Part shown: piece after piece, positions 12,247-22,882 of the stretch
Position numbering within the stretch: the first letter of the stretch is position 1
Layout of the letters: each line of letters opens with the position of its first letter
NCBI RefSeq assembly: GCF_029784155.1
Contig: NC_073691.1
Span: 58,700,217-58,764,216 of the forward strand
Source of the DNA: Uranotaenia lowii
Lineage: Eukaryota; Arthropoda; Insecta; Diptera; Culicidae
Direction: 5' to 3'
Length of the DNA: 64,000 bases
Translations under genes and position numbers: made by a program
The notes under the pieces: model-generated
What the model was told of the DNA's origin: nothing
The model's database searches: none
The model's input: only the letters and a program-made list of their open reading frames with translations

Positions 12247-13500
12247 ATTTTAACTTCACTTCCAGAAATGCATCATCAAGACAAAATGCTTTAAAAGTTT
12301 TGAATGTCCAATTACTAAGAAATGAGCTATCAGCATCTCATTTCTAAAAGAACTAAGCATTAGTTTATGCATTGAATGATCATGTTTAAAATAATTAAAT
12401 CGCTTGTTCTAGAGTGGCTTAAATTACTTCAGCATTTTTTCAAATGTGATACAAACTTTCCACCCAACCCAACCAACACATTCCATACGCTTTACCTAGT
12501 TGGTTGGTAGGGGCTAGCAGTAGCAGCACGAGCCACACGACGAATGTTACGACCAGAGAGAAAAATTGAGAGCGAAAAATGTCCTTAACCTTGGCAGAAT
12601 CGCAGTCCCGCTTCCATTCGTTCAAACTCTCTGTTTGCAACCTTCGGTATGAATGAGGAGCGGTAGAATGAAGGACTAAAAAATCATCTCTCGTAAAGCT
12701 GCAGCAGCGAATACCATACAAGCAGTCAAGAAACGGCAGAATGACTGCGACCGTTTCGCATTCAACTGAATGCTTATGGCTGTGGAAGTCAATCGGCGCA
12801 CATTCGTTCGTTCACGCAGTCACAGTCAGAAGGCGATCCCTTACCAAGCCCTGGTCCTGGTGAACTACATGAGTGTGTTGGTACGTCACAGAAAGTAGGG
12901 TCTAGTGGTGGTGGTGAAGCATCCATGACCAGTCAGGAACAATTCGCTCGAGATCAGTTGATGGTTGACCTTCCTCTGCTCTGAGCTGTCCCACAGATGC
13001 TGTTGTTAAGTGCCAGTCAACGGGTAGGTGACGTACATGATGAACTGTATCCAGTAGACAGTAGACACGTTTTCAGTAGAAGGATCAGTTTCTGGAGAAA
13101 TACCTGGAGATAGATGTTCTACAAGTCGGTGTCAAATCGGTCCAATATTCGACATAGATGAGCTTAGTGTAACTGTCCTCCCTACACCTGATATGTAGTC
13201 GGTGGAGATCATTAACTGTGAAGCCCAGAAAACACTGGCGATCTACTTTCTGATCGATAGAGCAGGTTCATCCGATGAAATTTTTCAGCTTTTAACGATG
13301 GATCTTCAGAGAGCACGAAGCAGGCTCAGAAACCTCATCAAATCGGACTTAAACTGTTGAACCATTTTTTGACGGTCGCCATACAAGGCAAAACGCCATC
13401 GTTCAGAGCATCATCGTTTTTTTTTTGTTTTCACTTCAGTGAAGCTTAGGAATTGTCCATATTCCTCCACTCAACTGGAAAATTTGAACTTTATCATCTG
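12247..13500. other. GC-richer unassigned DNA
   Basis: From about 12440 to 13420 the composition is closer to that of coding or retroelement DNA, yet all frames are closed by stops. A short open piece at 13276-13356 (+) and a hydrophobic stretch on the minus strand near 12520 are not recognisable. A decayed retroelement is my best guess. Confidence 0.3.
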
Positions 13501-16124
13501 GTGGGTTGCTTGATACAAAATGGGCAGAGTTTTCGATTTATTTTTGTTTAAAATCTGTAAGATTTATTTGTGTCTTCAATAGATTTGTCCGATATTCGAT
13601 GTCCCTAATTGTGAAATTTTCGACCCGGCAGAAGCTTATCAACAACCTTAGCGATTCCAGCAGCAATTTCAAACCTGTGAACAACGATACGATTAAACAA
13701 GATTATACGCCGATTCAATTATGCAGGTATTTACTGCGGCTCTGCTTAGCTCAGCTCAGCAGCTTGCCTAGTCGTCGATTGCACTATTAGTAGTAGCGAG
13801 TCGGAGAGAAAATATATGTACTTATAGCTTATACTAGGTACACTACACGAGAAGGAAAGTGATTACGGGTTACAGGTGCGTAAATATAGACTATGCTATG
13901 TATGCAGATTTTACCCGGTGATAAAAAATCCCGCTACCGGGGGCAATCAATTCGATTAGCGCATGCAATCGTGCTAGAGAAATTTGATACTAGTTACACT
14001 AAAACTGTTTTTAAAAATGTCTCATCATAGAAATATTTTTGAATTTTGAACTTTCGATCTTTTTTTATATTCAACTCCTATTATATCGTGAGACTTCCTA
14101 CGAGATAGAATTTTTCCAATAAATTATTCACGAAGTTCAGTCTCAAACGTTAACGGTAACCGTACAGTCTTTGTCCTTAACCTATCTGTCCTCAATCGAA
14201 TATTGATTGGGTGGGCCACTTCTTGAAATAATAAGAAATATGGGCAGGTTCAGTTAATTGACTAGACGTATAGACCGACTTCTCATGTGTTTCACATACA
14301 CTGGTTGGCCCGGCCAGATTTCCCATCCGTTTTTTTCCAATTCAGTAACCTTCATTGGGTGCGGGAGCACGATGAAAGTGAAATCATTAATAATGTATTA
14401 GCTTTTTGGTTTAAGCTACCAGCCAAAGACGGATGACCTCAAGTGTTTGGGCGTCTTAGGAAAGGAAATTTTGTTGAAAAAAATCGGTTCGTTTCAGGTG
14501 GTTTTTTTTTTAATAAAAAAAGTTTAATATCAAATTTCCTTTGAAAAAGAATAACAGGGTGTAATGCCAAGGTCAGAATACCAACCACGTAACATAATCG
14601 ATATTTTTTGAACGCCCTCGCCCACCATCTTGCACCGTGCACTCCTGGTAACGTCAATTTGTCCGAGAGCAACTCTGGTGCTGTCGATGAATAAATAAGC
14701 AAATATATGTAGATACCCATCCCAGATGCCAGATATAAGCGAATACCGCCAATTGCAGCTAAATGGCCATCAATTAAATGTGGGGGGAATCCCAACTGTG
14801 CCCGGACCGATACGCGATACTACACTACTGCAATTGTCAATGAGTAGAGTTTTTTTGTTCAGCTTCTACGTAGAACTTAGAATCGTATATGTACATGGCC
14901 GAACACTAGGGTGCAGATGAAGATTCCGTTTTTTTGTAAATTCATATGCTTTATAGCTTTACATAAAAATTTTAAAATTCGAATTGGTTTTCCTTGGTCT
15001 GATTTTTTTTTAGTTTCTACTTAGTAATTTATAAAATTTTGTTCTAGGAGTTTTTTAACACTCTACCAAGCAAAGTCCAATCGGCGGGAACCTCTCTCAA
15101 CAAAAAAAATCCCTGCAATGGATGGCGACCGCAAAGGTGCGCGCCGCAATTTTCTCCGCCATAACTCTTCTGTGCTGATTAGTTAGAGTAGAGAGACCGA
15201 TATATATGGGTATACACTTAGATATGGACGACGTCGACGACAGTATCACGTTATACTACAGTTGGCTGACTTTGGGCGGTTACTCACCGCCCATTATTTG
15301 CACTTGCTACTGGACTAATCTCTGCGGAGCCATAAGTTAAATTATGTTTAAGAACCAGTTGGGGATCTGGAGGGCCATAACTTATACTAGCCGAAATTGT
15401 ACTCGCCGTGATTGAACTTAATCGGCGTTTTTGTGATCCTGATTTTTTTTTGCCTTCAATTGAATATCAGTTTTGGATGTCTAAATAATCATAAAAAATC
15501 TGTATGGCATATTGTTTCAACTGATTGTAAAATCCAACTCTGATTTTTTTATTTGGCAAGTTCATTCCGATATCAAAAATCGGATGTCCGTTTGAAAACT
15601 CTTAACAGGCAAAAACCAAGGTTTTTTGATACACTAGGTTCTCCGACTTTCACAGTAAGTAGGCGAGGAGTGAGCGGGGCTCTCAATGAGTTTGTTTATT
15701 TTTTGCTCAGCTTTTCTGTGGTTTGTTGGTAAACAAACTTCATGAATTCCGCATAGTTGCATAGCCTACATAGCCAAAATGGCTGAATCGGGAATTCGAT
15801 ATTCGGTAACACCTCCTGAATATATTCACACCTTGGCAAAAACCAAATAATGATATTGCATTTGCCGTGATTTGTGAAGGCTGTTACGGACTTTTCGATA
15901 CAACAGGGAGTACCTTTTTGAAATTGTGAAGTACGGGGAGTGTGCTGTGAAAGCTGCGCTTCCAGAATAATCTCGCTACATTTAATCGCCACTACACAGG
16001 GAGGATATCAGACCTCGAGTTATGAGGAACTCGGATCCTCAAAGACCTTCTAAGCGAAGGTTCAAGAATCTGGGTGGAGTTAAAGGTAAAAAGTCGCAAG
16101 CGGACTTTGAAGCGTAGAGGTTAC
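13501..16124. other. no recognised gene
   Basis: Mostly AT-rich, with islands of higher complexity (15060-15420, 15660-16120). A 98-codon minus-strand stretch at 15696-15992 and a 118-codon one at 14439-14795 show no motif or bias that I can support as coding. Unique intergenic DNA with regulatory potential cannot be excluded. Confidence 0.35.
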
Positions 16125-16650
16125 CTACTTACGTATTTAATGTTCCCTCGCCGATCTTCCTGTGCGTAGGGCCGTGGTGAAAGACCTCCACTGTTGGCGA
16201 TCCGGAGCCAGCGTCTTCACTTAGTCCCGACAGTTCGTATCTCGGCGGCTAGGCTTCTCCGCCACGAGGTTCTGAGTCTTCCTCTTCTTCGATGTCATTC
16301 CAGATTCCATTCAACCGCCTCTCTGCACATCCAGTTCTCATCTTTTCGCATCTTCTCATCCATCTCCACTTACGTTCCCGAATCTCGATTTCTAGCGCTC
16401 TTTGATGACACCGGCGATGTAGTTCCTCATTTGAGATCCAGTTGCCAGGCCACCAAGCGCGGATGATATTCCGCAGGCAGCGGTTTATAAATACTTGCAG
16501 TTTTCGCATCATTACCGCATATGTGCACCAAGTTTCGCACCCGTACAGCAATGCGGATTTGACGTTTGAGTTAAAAATTCAAATTTTCGTTCGTAGAGAT
16601 ATCTGACGTGAGCACCAGATGTTCCGGAGACCCGCAAATGTAAATGCAAA
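16125..16650 (-). pseudogene. 3'-end fragment of the RTE LINE family at 17.8 kb
   Basis: Aligns with 17790-18328 of the long RTE copy, covering the C-terminal ~170 codons and the TAAG-type tail (here ACGTAAGTAGG on the minus strand). Recognisable protein words include LYGCETWCTYAV, LRNIIRAWWPGNW and ERKWRW. It carries small deletions and frameshifts. A 5'-truncated copy is the usual product of target-primed reverse transcription. Confidence 0.9.
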
Positions 16651-16920
16651 GCGTGGAGGTTATATGAGGGTATATTGCATTGCACTTATTGACCTATAGT
16701 AACAAACTGAAGAGACCGTACTTTGAAGTACAATTCGTTATTAAAAAAAAAAGTTAACCTTAAAACGAACACAAACGCATACAGAATCTCAATAAAACTT
16801 TATGTTTCCTCGAAGAGATTCCATTTATTTAACTCTAAGCCTACATCTCCGGAGGCTAGCATCTTACAAATGCTTAAACTACCAATTCACAGAAAGTGTA
16901 CTAAGGCTATAATCATTTAG
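16651..16920 (-). mobile_element. SINE-like repeat (family with copies at 24.0 and 55.9 kb), head missing
   Basis: Shares TATATGAGGGTA, GCACTYATTGWCCTATAGTAA, GAAGAGACCGTA and TTTCCTCGAAGAGATTCCA with 22861-22882 plus 24009-24175, and its distal part with 55845-55975. The 55.9-kb copy carries a tRNA-like head on the minus strand, so this copy is read as minus and lacks its head. It directly abuts the RTE fragment. Confidence 0.6.
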
Positions 16921-17524
16921 TATCCGGGCAGTTACAAACGTGTGTATTTTAAAAACTATTCATTTGATCGAAAAAAATTCTATGAAGCAAATAAAGGTGT
17001 TAATATTATATTTAAAACAAAAATATAAAAAAAATAATTTATCGTTGATTACAAGAAATACTCTTACTTTCTAATAAAATCTCTTTTTTTATCTTTGCAC
17101 ACTTTTTTCATTCATGAATAGATCTATTATTTTTACCACAGAAGCAAAACCTTTGCAAAATCATGATATTTTACACAAATTCACCTGGAAAAACCAATTG
17201 GAATCTGGTTGGAACCTTTTCATGAGTAGGCATCTCGAAGAATTTGACCTCCAAAATTCGGTTTTAACATAAATTTCTTGGTCCATCAGAACACATATGT
17301 CACATTGCGTAAAATCCTGTTACACAGAATGCGATCTATGGAACTGCTCTATATTAGTTATTTACTTGGTGTCTACTAGTCAGGCATCACTCTTTGCCTT
17401 GCGGAAACGGATTTACTTGCATTCAGTTATCCCCAATAACCACGAACTTTTTACCATAGTTAAGATCAAGGGTTCAACTCCAAAGCTTGGTTTGAACTTC
17501 GTGAGCATCCTAGGGTGGCCAGCG
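16921..17524. other. AT-rich DNA without recognised genes
   Basis: A frame open from 17297 to 17707 (+) runs into the CCGGGAA array and has no homology that I recognise. Nothing else was supported. Confidence 0.35.
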
Positions 17525-17605
17525 AACCGGGAAAACCGGGAAAAAAACCGGGAATTGAAAATGGGACCGGGAAAAAACCGGGAATTTCATTTCAAAACCG
17601 GGAAA
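17525..17605. repeat. CCGGGAAAA short tandem array
   Basis: Six to seven copies of AAACCGGGAA with variable A-run spacing. This is a simple-sequence motif, with no coding role inferred. Confidence 0.85.
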
Positions 17606-17798
17606 ATTCTCTATGGATCATTTTTCCGCTATATAAACAAATTGAATTCTAAAATTAATTCATATTTTAATTTTTTTTCTCAAGAGCGAAATAAAATTGG
17701 AATCTAAATTCCATGGGGAAAATGTGGACAAAAGTCGATAATTTCTTGAAAAATCGAGATTTTTTAGCTCAGCACATACAGTTACTTACTTACTTAAC

Positions 17799-20700
17799 TT
17801 AATGATCCCGCGCCGATCCTCCGGTGCATAGGGCCGTGGTAAAAGACCTCCACTGTTGACGATCCGGAGCCAGCGTCTTCACCTGGTCCCAGTCAAGATT
17901 CTCGTCGACAGTTCGGATTTCAGCGGCTAGACTTCGCCGCCACGAATTTCTGGGTCTGCCTCTTCTTCGATGACCTTCTGGATTCCAATCTAGCGCCTCT
18001 CTGCAAATCTCGTTTTCATCTCTTCGCAGCGTGTGCCCAATCCATCTCCACTTACGTTCCCGAATCTCGATTTCTAGCGCCTTTTGATGACACCGGCGAT
18101 GTAGTTCCTCATTCGAGATCCAGTTGCCAGGCCACCAAGCGCGGATGATATTCCGCAGGCAGCGGTTTACAAATACTTGCAGTTTTCGCGTCGTTACCGC
18201 ATATGTGCACCAAGTTTCGCACCCGTACAGCAATACGGATTTGACGTTTGAGTTGAAGATTCGGATTTTTGTTCGTAGAGAGATCTGGCGTGACCGCCAG
18301 ATGTTTCGGAGACTCGCAAACGCAAATCGGGCCTTTCTGATCCGTGTTCCGATGTCTTTTCTGGTACCACCATCAGGCGTAATCTGGCTACCAAGATACT
18401 GGAAGCACTCCACTTTCTCAACTTGTTGCCCAGCTACCAGGAAACAGGAGGGATCTCCTGTGTTGATCTCCATCGACTTGGTCTTTCCGACATTGACTTT
18501 GAGACCTGCTGCCTTGGAACTTTCGGTGAGGTCGTCGAGTTTGCTCTGCATATCTGGTTGTGTTTGGGCGAGCAAAACAATATCGTCAGCCAGGTCAAGG
18601 TCGTTCAGTTGCTCCATTGTTGAAGGATTCCACGGCAATCCTCGGTTCGGTGCACAGTCAATCGATCCAATCAGAATCTCATCCATTACGATTAGAAAAA
18701 GTAGCGGTGATAGAATACATCCTTGTCTCACTCCAGCAGTTACCGGGATTGGTTCGGACAAGACACCGTCGTGCAAGACCTTGCACGAAAATGCCTCATA
18801 CTGTGCTTCGATGAGATGGACTAGTTTCTCTGGGACCCCTCGTCGCCTTAGAGCCGCCCAGATGTTTTCATGGTTAAGTCGGTCAAATGCTTTTTCGAAA
18901 TCAACGAACACCAGCAGAAGAGAGTCCTGGAATTCGTTGATTTGTTCCAGTATGATTCGGAGCGTTGTGATGTGGTCCACACATGATCGTCGAGATCGGA
19001 ATCCAGCTTGTTGCCGTCGGAGTGTGGCGTCTATTTTCTCCTGGATCCTGTTCAGAATCACTTTGCAGAGTACTTTGAGGGTTGTACAGATCAACGTTAT
19101 GCCTCGCCAGTTACCGCACTCTGTCAGGTCTCCTTTCTTCGGGACCTTTACGAGGATACCCTGCATCCAGTCGGCCGGGAATGTTGCAGTATCCCAGATG
19201 TCAGCGAAAAGACGGTGCAACATTTGTGCTGATAGGGCAGGGTCGGCTTTCAGCATTTCAGCAGGGATGCAATCGATCCCAGGTGCTTTGTTGGATTTCA
19301 TGTTTTTGATTGCCGCTTCTATTTCAGCCAGCGAAGGCGCTTCCGAGTTGACGCCATTTATGCGACTTACTGTTGGCGCTTCGAGCTGCAGATTCTGTTG
19401 GCCATCGCTATTCGTGACTCGGAAGAGTTGTTCGAAGTGCTCAGTCCATCGTTTGAGCTGATCTGTTCGATCGGTCAATAACTGACCTGCTCGGTCTTTT
19501 AGCGGCATTCTTGCATTAGTCCTTGCACCACTGAGGCGGCGAGAAATGTCATAAAGTAATCGGATATCTCCATTGGCGGCGGCTCTTTCTCCCTCTTCGG
19601 CTAGGGAGTTTGTCCAGGCTCTCTTGTCTCGTCTACAAGCTCGTTTAACTGCCTTTTCCAGCTCCGCATATCGTAAGCGGGCGGCTGCTTTGGCTGACCC
19701 GGTACATGCCTGCTCAATTCCGACTTTCGCCTTTCTCCGATCATCGACCATCCTCCAAGTTTCATCCGACATCCATTCACTCCTTCTTCCACAAACTTTA
19801 CCGAGAGTACCATGGCTCGTCGTGATAAAGGCATTCTTGATTCCACACCACTGTTCTTCGACTGTTCCGTCTGTCGGCAGCTCCGAGGCTCGGGATTCTA
19901 GCTGTTCAACGTATGCCCTTTTCACCTCTGGATTCTCCAACCGGCGGACGTCGTAACGACACCCGACTTTCTCCTCGCGCCGTTGGACACGTGCAACTCT
20001 CAGTCGTATCTCGCCAAGGACGAGGTGATGGTCAGATGCAATGTCTGCGCTTCGCTTGTTGCGGACATCAAGAAGGCTCCTTCTCCATTTTCGGCTGATG
20101 CAGATGTGGTCAATTTGATTTTCTGTTCGGCCATCTCGGGATACCCAAGTGACCTTATGTGCTGGTCGATGGGGGAAGAGCGATCCACCGATCACCATGT
20201 TGTTGTTGCCACAAAATTCTTCAAACAGCTCTCCGTTTTCGCTCATCTGTCCTAGGCCATGGCGCCCCATGATGCGCTCAAGGTCCTGATTGTCGGAGCC
20301 AATCTTTGCGTTGAAGTCGCCCAAATGGATTTGAATGTCACCCTTCGGAATTCTCTCAACCACGCTGTTCAGTTGACTGTAAAACTGCTCTTTCTCCTGC
20401 AAGTCGGCAACGTCAGTTGGCGCATAGCACTGGACCATTGTAAGGTTTCTAACCCGTGTTCTAAATCTGGCTACGATTATTCTTTCGTTTATCGGTTCCC
20501 ATCTAATGAGGGCCGCGTAGGCCTGCGGGCTTAACAGGAAACCAACTCCTCGTTCCCGAGTAGCATGTTCTCCTCGTATGCCAGAGTAAAGCAGGACTTG
20601 CCCGGATTGTGTCTTGTGTTCTCCAGTATTAGGCCAACGGACTTCGCTCAGTCCCAGAATTTCAAGCTTGAGGCGGCTTGCCTCTCTAGCAAGTTGTTCC

Positions 20701-20906
20701 AGTTTGCCTTGTTGGGCAAGGGTTAAAACATTCCAAGTTCCAATTCGTGTCCGTGTTTTCATGCTAAAAGTCGTCGCCAAAGTTCCAGGTCGGTCATTTC
20801 TTTCGGATTCCGTAACAATTTCAAATCGGGAGCAGTAGGTTGTTAGCCTAAAGTCCCTATCCCGCGATGGGGCTGCCATCTTGGACATAGCTGGCGGGAG
20901 CCGCAT
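17799..20906 (-). CDS. RTE LINE endonuclease-reverse transcriptase, 1035 codons, uninterrupted
   Basis: Encodes the retrotransposition enzyme that nicks DNA and copies the element's RNA at the target. An AP-type endonuclease spans about residues 50-310: GTWNVLTL, SEVRW, YAPT, LGDFNAKIG and SDHHLV carry the expected Asn, Glu, Asp and His positions. The RT spans about 530-800: GFRSRRSCVDH, FVDFEKAFDRL, GVRQGCILSPLLF and the catalytic LADDIVLL. The C-terminal region contains WIGHTLRRDEN and RRRGRPRNSWRR, typical of RTE/BovB-like proteins. The ATG at 20906 gives MRLPPAMSKM; the ATG before KTRTRIGTWN would also keep the whole endonuclease. No stop or frameshift was found, so the copy may be young. 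Its activity is unknown. Confidence 0.9.
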   Translation of the reverse strand: MRLPPAMSKMAAPSRDRDFRLTTYCSRFEIVTESERNDRPGTLATTFSMKTRTRIGTWNVLTLAQQGKLEQLAREASRLKLEILGLSEVRWPNTGEHKTQSGQVLLYSGIRGEHATRERGVGFLLSPQAYAALIRWEPINERIIVARFRTRVRNLTMVQCYAPTDVADLQEKEQFYSQLNSVVERIPKGDIQIHLGDFNAKIGSDNQDLERIMGRHGLGQMSENGELFEEFCGNNNMVIGGSLFPHRPAHKVTWVSRDGRTENQIDHICISRKWRRSLLDVRNKRSADIASDHHLVLGEIRLRVARVQRREEKVGCRYDVRRLENPEVKRAYVEQLESRASELPTDGTVEEQWCGIKNAFITTSHGTLGKVCGRRSEWMSDETWRMVDDRRKAKVGIEQACTGSAKAAARLRYAELEKAVKRACRRDKRAWTNSLAEEGERAAANGDIRLLYDISRRLSGARTNARMPLKDRAGQLLTDRTDQLKRWTEHFEQLFRVTNSDGQQNLQLEAPTVSRINGVNSEAPSLAEIEAAIKNMKSNKAPGIDCIPAEMLKADPALSAQMLHRLFADIWDTATFPADWMQGILVKVPKKGDLTECGNWRGITLICTTLKVLCKVILNRIQEKIDATLRRQQAGFRSRRSCVDHITTLRIILEQINEFQDSLLLVFVDFEKAFDRLNHENIWAALRRRGVPEKLVHLIEAQYEAFSCKVLHDGVLSEPIPVTAGVRQGCILSPLLFLIVMDEILIGSIDCAPNRGLPWNPSTMEQLNDLDLADDIVLLAQTQPDMQSKLDDLTESSKAAGLKVNVGKTKSMEINTGDPSCFLVAGQQVEKVECFQYLGSQITPDGGTRKDIGTRIRKARFAFASLRNIWRSRQISLRTKIRIFNSNVKSVLLYGCETWCTYAVTTRKLQVFVNRCLRNIIRAWWPGNWISNEELHRRCHQKALEIEIRERKWRWIGHTLRRDENEICREALDWNPEGHRRRGRPRNSWRRSLAAEIRTVDENLDWDQVKTLAPDRQQWRSFTTALCTGGSARDH

Positions 20907-20948
20907 TTCATAAATTCAGCCGCTTGCTACAAGACAGACGCTGTTTGA

Positions 20949-21020
20949 GCCGCCCCTGACCTGGAGAACAGACGCTCGGTTGTTGTTGCACGCCGCCCCT
21001 GACCTGGGGAACAGACGCGT
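20949..21020. repeat. 43-bp tandem repeat in the RTE 5' leader
   Basis: GCCGCCCCTGACCTGGRGAA begins at 20949 and again at 20992. It lies just upstream of the LINE frame, so it may be part of a leader or internal promoter. Confidence 0.7.
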
Positions 21021-21213
21021 GCGGCCACCTTCTCAGTCTGCATGCGACCAAAGCATCCACCGGGGTTGGGTACCCGATCTCCGCTTAGGTTACTCGCACC
21101 CCAGCCGGCACCGCGGGGAGGTAGAGATAGGAGTTGTGAATAAGAGGTGATATGACCACTATGGGGTCTCGTGTTGCACATTATCCACCGTTTACCAGCC
21201 AATACAGCACATA

Positions 21214-22208
21214 CAGTACCGTTCATAATTGTATAGAATTTGGAAGCACGCACACTGTCACTTCGACTTTCAACTTCCATAACTTTTTACTCTGATGACA
21301 TTTTTTGAACAAATTTTTTGCGTTAGATAGATCAACTATTACACTGTTATATCATAAAATTTGAGCTTTCTGGAGTTTGTGTGGCCTGAGAAACAGTAAT
21401 TCTACGAAAATCGGACTTTTTGGACTTTTCTCATTCAAACTGCAATATCTCTGAAACTACGCTACATTTTTTATTGAAATTTTGCAGAGTGATTGTTGAA
21501 ATATAAAGCTAGCATGTCTGAGGTTTTTGAAAAGTTCTATAGATGAGATCGAAAGTTACGTGAGGTGCAATATTTCAGGCATGGATCTAGAAATGCGATT
21601 TCTATAGAATTTTGGACGAATGTTTTCATAGGAAAATCATATTCTCTGTTTAAAAACCAGTAAATCTATTTCAACCAAAAAATCAAAACAATATCGCGAG
21701 ATTCTGATTTCAAAACACAAATAGATCATTTATTCCTTTTTTCTTTTCTTCATTGTCACATTTTTTGTCTGATTGGTGGAGGATACGATATCGTTCTCAT
21801 GAATCGTCCAAAATTCTATAGAAATCGCATTTCAAGGTTCGTGCCTGAAATATTGCACCTCGCGTAACTTTTGATCTCATCGATAGAACTTTTCGAAAAC
21901 TTCAGACATGCTAGGTTTATATTTCAACAATCACTCTGCAAAATTTCAATAAAAAATGTAGCGTAGTTTTAGAGATATTGCAGTTTGAATGAGAAAAGTC
22001 CAAAAAGTCCGATTTCGTAGAATTACTGTTTCTCAGGCCACACAAACTGCAGAAAGCTCAAATTTTGTGTTATAATAGTGTGATAGTTGATCTATCTAAC
22101 GCAAAAAATTTGATCAAAAAATATCATCAGAGTAAAAAGTTATGGAAGTTCAAAGTCGAAGTGACAGTGCGCTTGCTTCCAATTTCTATACAATTATGAA
22201 CGGTACTA
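21214..22208. mobile_element. Tc1/mariner-ended non-autonomous element with ~400-bp inverted arms
   Basis: Starts CAGTACCGTTCATAATTGTA next to TA (21212-21213) and ends in the complement CGGTACTA next to TA (22209-22210). The arms (about 21214-21622 and 21808-22208) are nearly complementary along their whole length, leaving a centre of under 200 bases. The CAGT start and TA target match Tc1-like elements. No transposase is encoded. It interrupts or abuts the 5' end of the RTE LINE. Confidence 0.85.
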
Positions 22209-22309
22209 TAACGGTAGATATAAATGAATGCTTGATTTTCCTAGAAATTCTTTTTAGTGCGATCTCATTTGAAAGCTAAAAAGCCTTCTACCGATTATCG
22301 ACAGTAAAA

Positions 22310-22460
22310 CTCGAAAGTTTCGATAAGAACTTAATTTTCAAGCTGAGAAAAATGCTATAAAATATTGATGATTAATTTAAGGCTGAGTAAGCATTCAAGT
22401 AACCAGTTTATGGATTTTTTTTATTACTTGAGCATTCTATAAAAGTTCAGATATTCCTAA
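22310..22460. repeat. CTGAGTAAG repeat family, diverged copy
   Basis: TCGATAAGAACTTAATTTTC followed by AAGCTGAG and AATGCTAT matches 52290-52345 in the same orientation and 31330-31420 in reverse. All copies carry paired CTGAGTA words. Non-coding. Confidence 0.5.
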
Positions 22461-22470
22461 AGAATATATA

Positions 22471-22860
22471 CAGTACCGTTCATAATTGTATAGAAATTGG
22501 AAGCAGGCGCACTGTCGCTTCGACTTTGAACTTCCATAACTTTTTACTCTGATGATATTTTTTGATCAAATTTTTTTCGTTAAATAGATCAACTATCACA
22601 CTATTATATCACAAAATTTGTGTGGCCTGAGAAACAGTAATTCTACGGAAATCGGACTTTTTGGACTTTTCTCATTCAAACTTCAATATCTCTGAAACTA
22701 CGCTACATTTTTTTTTTAAATTTTGCAGAGTGATTGTTGAAATATAAAGCTAGCATGTCTGAGGTTTTTGAATATGTCTATCGATGAGATCAAAAGTTAT
22801 GCGAGGTGCAATATTTCAGGCATGGATCTAGAAATACGATTTCTATAGAATTTTGGACGG
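22471..22860. mobile_element. solo arm of the Tc1-ended element
   Basis: Matches the left arm of the 21214-22208 element from its CAGTACCGTT end to GAATTTTGGACG with few differences. One deletion removes the block between CACAAAATTT and GTGTGGCC. The second arm is absent; the next bases belong to the SINE-like repeat. The break lies exactly where the intact element turns into its centre, suggesting loss of one arm. Confidence 0.85.
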
Positions 22861-22882
22861 AAGTAGAGATTATATGAGGGTA

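Larger units (their letters stand above)
17781..21213 (-). mobile_element. RTE-clade LINE, apparently near full length
   Basis: Contains a single long endonuclease/RT frame, a very short 3' region ending in a TAAG repeat tail (GTTAAGTAAGTAAGTAAC on the minus strand, 17781-17798), and about 300 bases of 5' leader with two 43-bp repeats. A short microsatellite-like 3' tail rather than poly-A is typical of RTE elements. The 5' boundary is set by the adjacent Tc1-ended element at 21214. A truncated relative lies 1.1 kb away at 16.1 kb. Confidence 0.85.

Noticed and set aside
14439..14795. 118-codon minus-strand frame with a hydrophobic stretch
   Set aside because: No recognisable domain, and poly-T/poly-A runs lie within the frame; not supported.
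15696..15992. 98-codon minus-strand frame with several cysteines (considered as a THAP-type zinc finger)
   Set aside because: Cys/His spacing does not match the THAP pattern and no AVPTIF-like end is present.
17297..17707. 136-codon plus-strand frame
   Set aside because: Its second half is a translation of the CCGGGAA array; the first half has no motif.
18124..19461. 445-codon plus-strand frame
   Set aside because: It is antisense to the RTE endonuclease/RT gene and has no motif of its own; open by composition.
20927..21280. 117-codon minus-strand frame upstream of the RTE gene
   Set aside because: It runs from the Tc1-type inverted end into the LINE leader, so it spans two unrelated elements.
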